Source: an uncultured Pseudomonadota bacterium
GTDB taxonomy: Bacteria > Pseudomonadota > Alphaproteobacteria > RF32 > CAG-239
Direction: 5' to 3'
Assembly (NCBI GenBank): GCA_949286215.1
Contig: CASDYX010000006.1
Span: 1-64,000, forward strand
DNA length: 64,000 bases
Shown: piece by piece, positions 61,856-64,000 of the stretch
How the letters are laid out: the number at the start of each line of letters is the position of its first letter
Numbering within the stretch: position 1 is the stretch's first letter
Program-made: the position numbers and the translations under genes
The notes under the pieces: model-generated
What the model saw: the letters and a program-made list of their open reading frames with translations, nothing else
The model's database searches: none
Told to the model about the DNA's origin: nothing

Positions 61856-62567
61856 TTTCTCCGGTCATGGCACGAAAAGCCGAGGCAATATCAAAGTCAT
61901 TTCCACTTAGTTTTAGCTCTTGCGGTGAAGTATCACGAATGAGTTTCCCTTTGTGGAGCAAAAGAACACGATTGGATATGGCTTCGACTTCTTCTAATAT
62001 ATGTGTTGATATGATGATAATGCTTTGTTGTCCGTATTGGCGGATGAATTTGTGCATTTCAAACTTTTGGTTGGGGTCAAGCCCTTCGGTAGGTTCATCT
62101 AAAATCAGAATCTTGGGTCTGTGAAGGAGAGCTGCGGCAATGGCTACACGGTGCTTAAATCCTTTAGAAAGTGTTTCTATTCTTTGATTTAAAACATTTT
62201 GCAGTTGCAAGTTGCTAATTGTTTCTTTAAGAGCTTTTTGTAAGCTCTGTCCTTCAAGATGACGAAGATGACCTGCAAAACTTAGAAAATCATAAACCGA
62301 CATTTCCGGATAAAGCGGGGCATTTTCCGGTACATAGCCGATTTTGGAGAGTACGGCGACTCGTTCTTGCTGTGGATTGTGTCCGTAGATTTCCACACTG
62401 CCGGAACTGGGAGACAAATATCCTGTGAGAATTCTTAGCAGTGTGGTCTTCCCTGCCCCGTTTGGTCCCAAAAGAGAAACAATGTCTCCTTTGTTGAGGC
62501 AAAAGTTTAAGTTATCCAACGCTTTGCGGTTATCAAAATTTTTTGATATGTTCTTGGCTACTATCAT
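61836..62567 (-). CDS. ABC transporter ATP-binding protein, GldA-like, 243 aa
   Basis: Single NBD with Walker A GPNGAGKTTLLR, Q loop at GYVPENAPLYPE, signature TLSKGFKHRVAIA (LSKGF variant frequent in the CcmA/GldA group), Walker B ILILDEPTEGLDPNQ and H-loop STHILEE. First gene of a five-gene run: ATPase, permease, GldG, DUF4340 and histidine kinase. Confidence 0.93.
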   Translation of the reverse strand: MIVAKNISKNFDNRKALDNLNFCLNKGDIVSLLGPNGAGKTTLLRILTGYLSPSSGSVEIYGHNPQQERVAVLSKIGYVPENAPLYPEMSVYDFLSFAGHLRHLEGQSLQKALKETISNLQLQNVLNQRIETLSKGFKHRVAIAAALLHRPKILILDEPTEGLDPNQKFEMHKFIRQYGQQSIIIISTHILEEVEAISNRVLLLHKGKLIRDTSPQELKLSGNDFDIASAFRAMTGENEDVDR

Positions 62568-62721
62568 CTTTTATCCCAAAATAATCTTCTTTGCGTGTGT
62601 GCTATATTAACAGAGTTTTTTTAAATTTTAACAACTATTTTCATTTTTCAAAATGTTTAATGACAAAACGGTTATTTTAATTTATGAATATAAGAAATAA
62701 TTTTTTATGGAGTAGATTGAA

Positions 62722-63273
62722 GTGGCTGATACTTATACTAAAGAAGAAACTCAATCCTTTAAGGTCGGAGCGTGTGTCGCTGTGGTGATTTTGGCTCTCA
62801 TCGGCTATAAGTCTTTGACTGCTAATGAAGTTGAACATGCTGATAACGGTACCTATTATTCATTAGATGCCAGATTTGGCAGAACCGATGGTCTCTTGGT
62901 CGGAGATGCTGTGCGTATGGCCGGTGTGACTGTAGGTAAAGTTGTCGGAGCCAGATTGGATGAGCATTTTAATGCCATTATGACTTTGGATATTAAAGAA
63001 GGTGTGCATATTCCTGATGACAGTAGTGCTTCTATCGTCAGCTCGGGAATTTTGGGCTCTAAATATATTGAGATTGAACCAGGCGGGTCGATGGATAACT
63101 TACAACCCGGCGGTGAGTTCTCTTATACTCAAGACGCTATGGTAATTGAGGAACTCTTGGATAGAATTATCTCTATCGGAAAAGCTAATCGCAATCCAAA
63201 TGATAAAAATGTAAAAATCGAAAATAAAGACGAAAAAACTTCGTCTGAACAAAATCTTGATTTTGATATGTAA
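62722..63273 (+). CDS. mlaD: MlaD family (MCE domain) protein, 183 aa
   Basis: Substrate-binding component of a retrograde phospholipid-transport system; hexameric MCE ring anchored in the inner membrane. One helix (VGACVAVVILALIGYKSL), then the MCE domain: DARFGRTDGLLVGDAVRMAGVTVGKV in two blocks, SSGILGSKYIEIEPGG. A polar C-terminal tail follows. GTG start at 62722 with GGAG 9-12 bases upstream. The permease and ATPase genes (mlaE, mlaF) are not in the window. Confidence 0.9.
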   Translation: MADTYTKEETQSFKVGACVAVVILALIGYKSLTANEVEHADNGTYYSLDARFGRTDGLLVGDAVRMAGVTVGKVVGARLDEHFNAIMTLDIKEGVHIPDDSSASIVSSGILGSKYIEIEPGGSMDNLQPGGEFSYTQDAMVIEELLDRIISIGKANRNPNDKNVKIENKDEKTSSEQNLDFDM

Positions 63274-63294
63274 GTCTTATGAAGGAGTTTTATT

Positions 63295-63753
63295 ATGAAT
63301 AAAAAACCGGTCGAAACTATTATGGGTATTGTCGTTCTTGTTGTAGCGGCTTTCTTCTTATATTTTGCATATCAGGTCTCTGATTTGCAGGTGGTTAAAG
63401 GTTATGATATTAATGCCAAATTCTTAAAAGTCGGCGGATTAACAGTTGGCTCAGATGTTAGAATTAACGGTATTAAAGTCGGTACGGTCATTGCTCAATC
63501 TTTGGACCCTGTTGACTATGTGGCTGATGTCAAATTAAGTATCGCTCCTGATGTGAAATTGCCTAAAGATAGTGTCGTTTCTATTGTCGGTGATGGTTTG
63601 GTTGGTAATAAATTTGTGAAAATTGAACCAGGTAAATCTACAGAAATGTTGCAAAATGGTGATACCGTTGCAAATACACGTGATTTTAAGACTTTGGAAG
63701 ATATGGTCGGCGAAATTATCTTTATGGTGACAGATAATGGTGATAAGAAATAA
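63295..63753 (+). CDS. mlaD: Second MlaD family protein, 152 aa
   Basis: A paralogue of its upstream neighbour: helix IMGIVVLVVAAFFLYFAYQV, then the MCE domain NAKFLKVGGLTVGSDVRING, KVGTVIAQSLDP, and GDGLVGNKFVKIEPG. About 30 residues shorter at the C-terminus. AAGGAG precedes the ATG. Its 3' end overlaps the DUF2155 gene by 17 bases. Two adjacent MlaD proteins could form a mixed ring or serve two transporters. Confidence 0.9.
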   Translation: MNKKPVETIMGIVVLVVAAFFLYFAYQVSDLQVVKGYDINAKFLKVGGLTVGSDVRINGIKVGTVIAQSLDPVDYVADVKLSIAPDVKLPKDSVVSIVGDGLVGNKFVKIEPGKSTEMLQNGDTVANTRDFKTLEDMVGEIIFMVTDNGDKK

Positions 63754-64000
63754 TTGGCTTTGTTCTTCAGTTGTGATTGCCGGACTCTTTTGTCCGGCTT
63801 TGTCTCATGCTTATCAGCTTGAGATGAATACAGCACAACTGCAGGCAATGGATAAAATTACCGGACGTGTCAGTGAAATTGAAGTTCCGGTGAATGGTGA
63901 AGTTAAATTCGGCAGTTTTTCGATTGTGGTGCGGGCTTGTAAGGCTACGCCACCTGAAGAAACGCCCGAAAATTATGCATTTGTTGATGTTGCAGATACG
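63737..64000 (+). CDS. DUF2155 domain protein, 3'-truncated by window end
   Basis: Reading from ATG 63737 gives a signal-peptide-like start (NNWLCSSVVIAGLFCPALSHA) and then the DUF2155 pattern: AQLQAMDKITGRVSEIEVP, GEVKFGSFSIVVRACKATPP and EETPENYAFVDV, open to the last base. DUF2155 genes commonly follow an mlaD gene in alphaproteobacteria. The start could also be the GTG at 63740. Function unknown; secreted to the periplasm. At least 88 codons are visible. Confidence 0.85.
   Translation, partial: MVIRNNWLCSSVVIAGLFCPALSHAYQLEMNTAQLQAMDKITGRVSEIEVPVNGEVKFGSFSIVVRACKATPPEETPENYAFVDVADT

Overview
The window is AT-rich, gene-dense DNA from a Gram-negative bacterium, most likely an uncultured, host- or gut-type alphaproteobacterium. 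The evidence is gene content and order. There is a cell-wall/replication cluster of lytic transglycosylase, rlpA, D,D-carboxypeptidase, tmk, holB, tatD and an MBL hydrolase. gatCAB is present for indirect Gln/Asn-tRNA synthesis. An MlaD gene is followed by a DUF2155 gene. Lipoproteins, an outer-membrane barrel, OpgG and a DsbD-type reductase all imply an outer membrane. The lineage below class level is inference. The Rnf complex points to anaerobic or microaerobic energy metabolism.

Layout. 1-3.2 kb: a tRNA-end repeat, an unknown gene, a small lipoprotein and a sugar-porter MFS transporter. 3.3-14.8 kb: the wall/replication cluster, a DHH phosphoesterase, an iron alcohol dehydrogenase, metG and a TM-anchored SNase-like protein. 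14.8-19.4 kb: TrkH, recA, a YihY membrane protein and fabI. 19.5-26.3 kb: sppA-gatCAB, a PfkB sugar/nucleoside kinase and a ZIP metal transporter. 26.4-27.7 kb: tRNA-Ser(GCU), a hairpin-rich spacer ending in a copy of the last 19 nt of the tRNA, and a HAD-like gene bracketed by duplicated terminators. 27.7-34.4 kb: a MarR/MBL pair with a palindromic operator inside its promoter, opgG, small proteins, and a minus-strand run of TPR-methyltransferase, Nudix and GNAT genes. 34.5-40.5 kb: rpsD, a large membrane protein with an apparently metal-less sulfatase-like domain, and yejEF. 40.5-44.3 kb: a 500-base AT-rich gap with a degenerate repeat, a small membrane protein, an outer-membrane barrel, a type-5 UDG and an HD nucleotidase. 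44.3-50.8 kb: a complete minus-strand apbE-rseC-rnfBCDGEA operon. 50.9-55.2 kb: a CDP-alcohol phosphatidyltransferase, DsbD, and AsmA-like and HD proteins. 55.3-56.8 kb: tRNA-Lys(CUU), again with a 19-nt 3'-end copy, and two DUF1311 paralogues. 56.8-62.6 kb: a GldA/F/G-DUF4340 ABC operon ending in a soluble PAS histidine kinase. 62.7-64 kb: two MlaD proteins and a DUF2155 gene cut by the window edge.

The most unusual signal is the tRNA-linked repeats. Downstream of both tRNA-Ser and tRNA-Lys there is a terminator, then about 130-150 bases of stacked hairpins, then an exact 19-nt copy of that tRNA's own 3' end including CCA, followed by another terminator. A third example, with the tRNA-Ser-like end in both orientations, lies at the left edge. 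The arrangement resembles the E. coli tyrT/rtT repeats and may be a family of tRNA-processed small RNAs or tRNA-end-targeting mini-elements. The second notable point is a delta' subunit (HolB) that appears to lack about 30 residues containing the SRC/arginine-finger segment.
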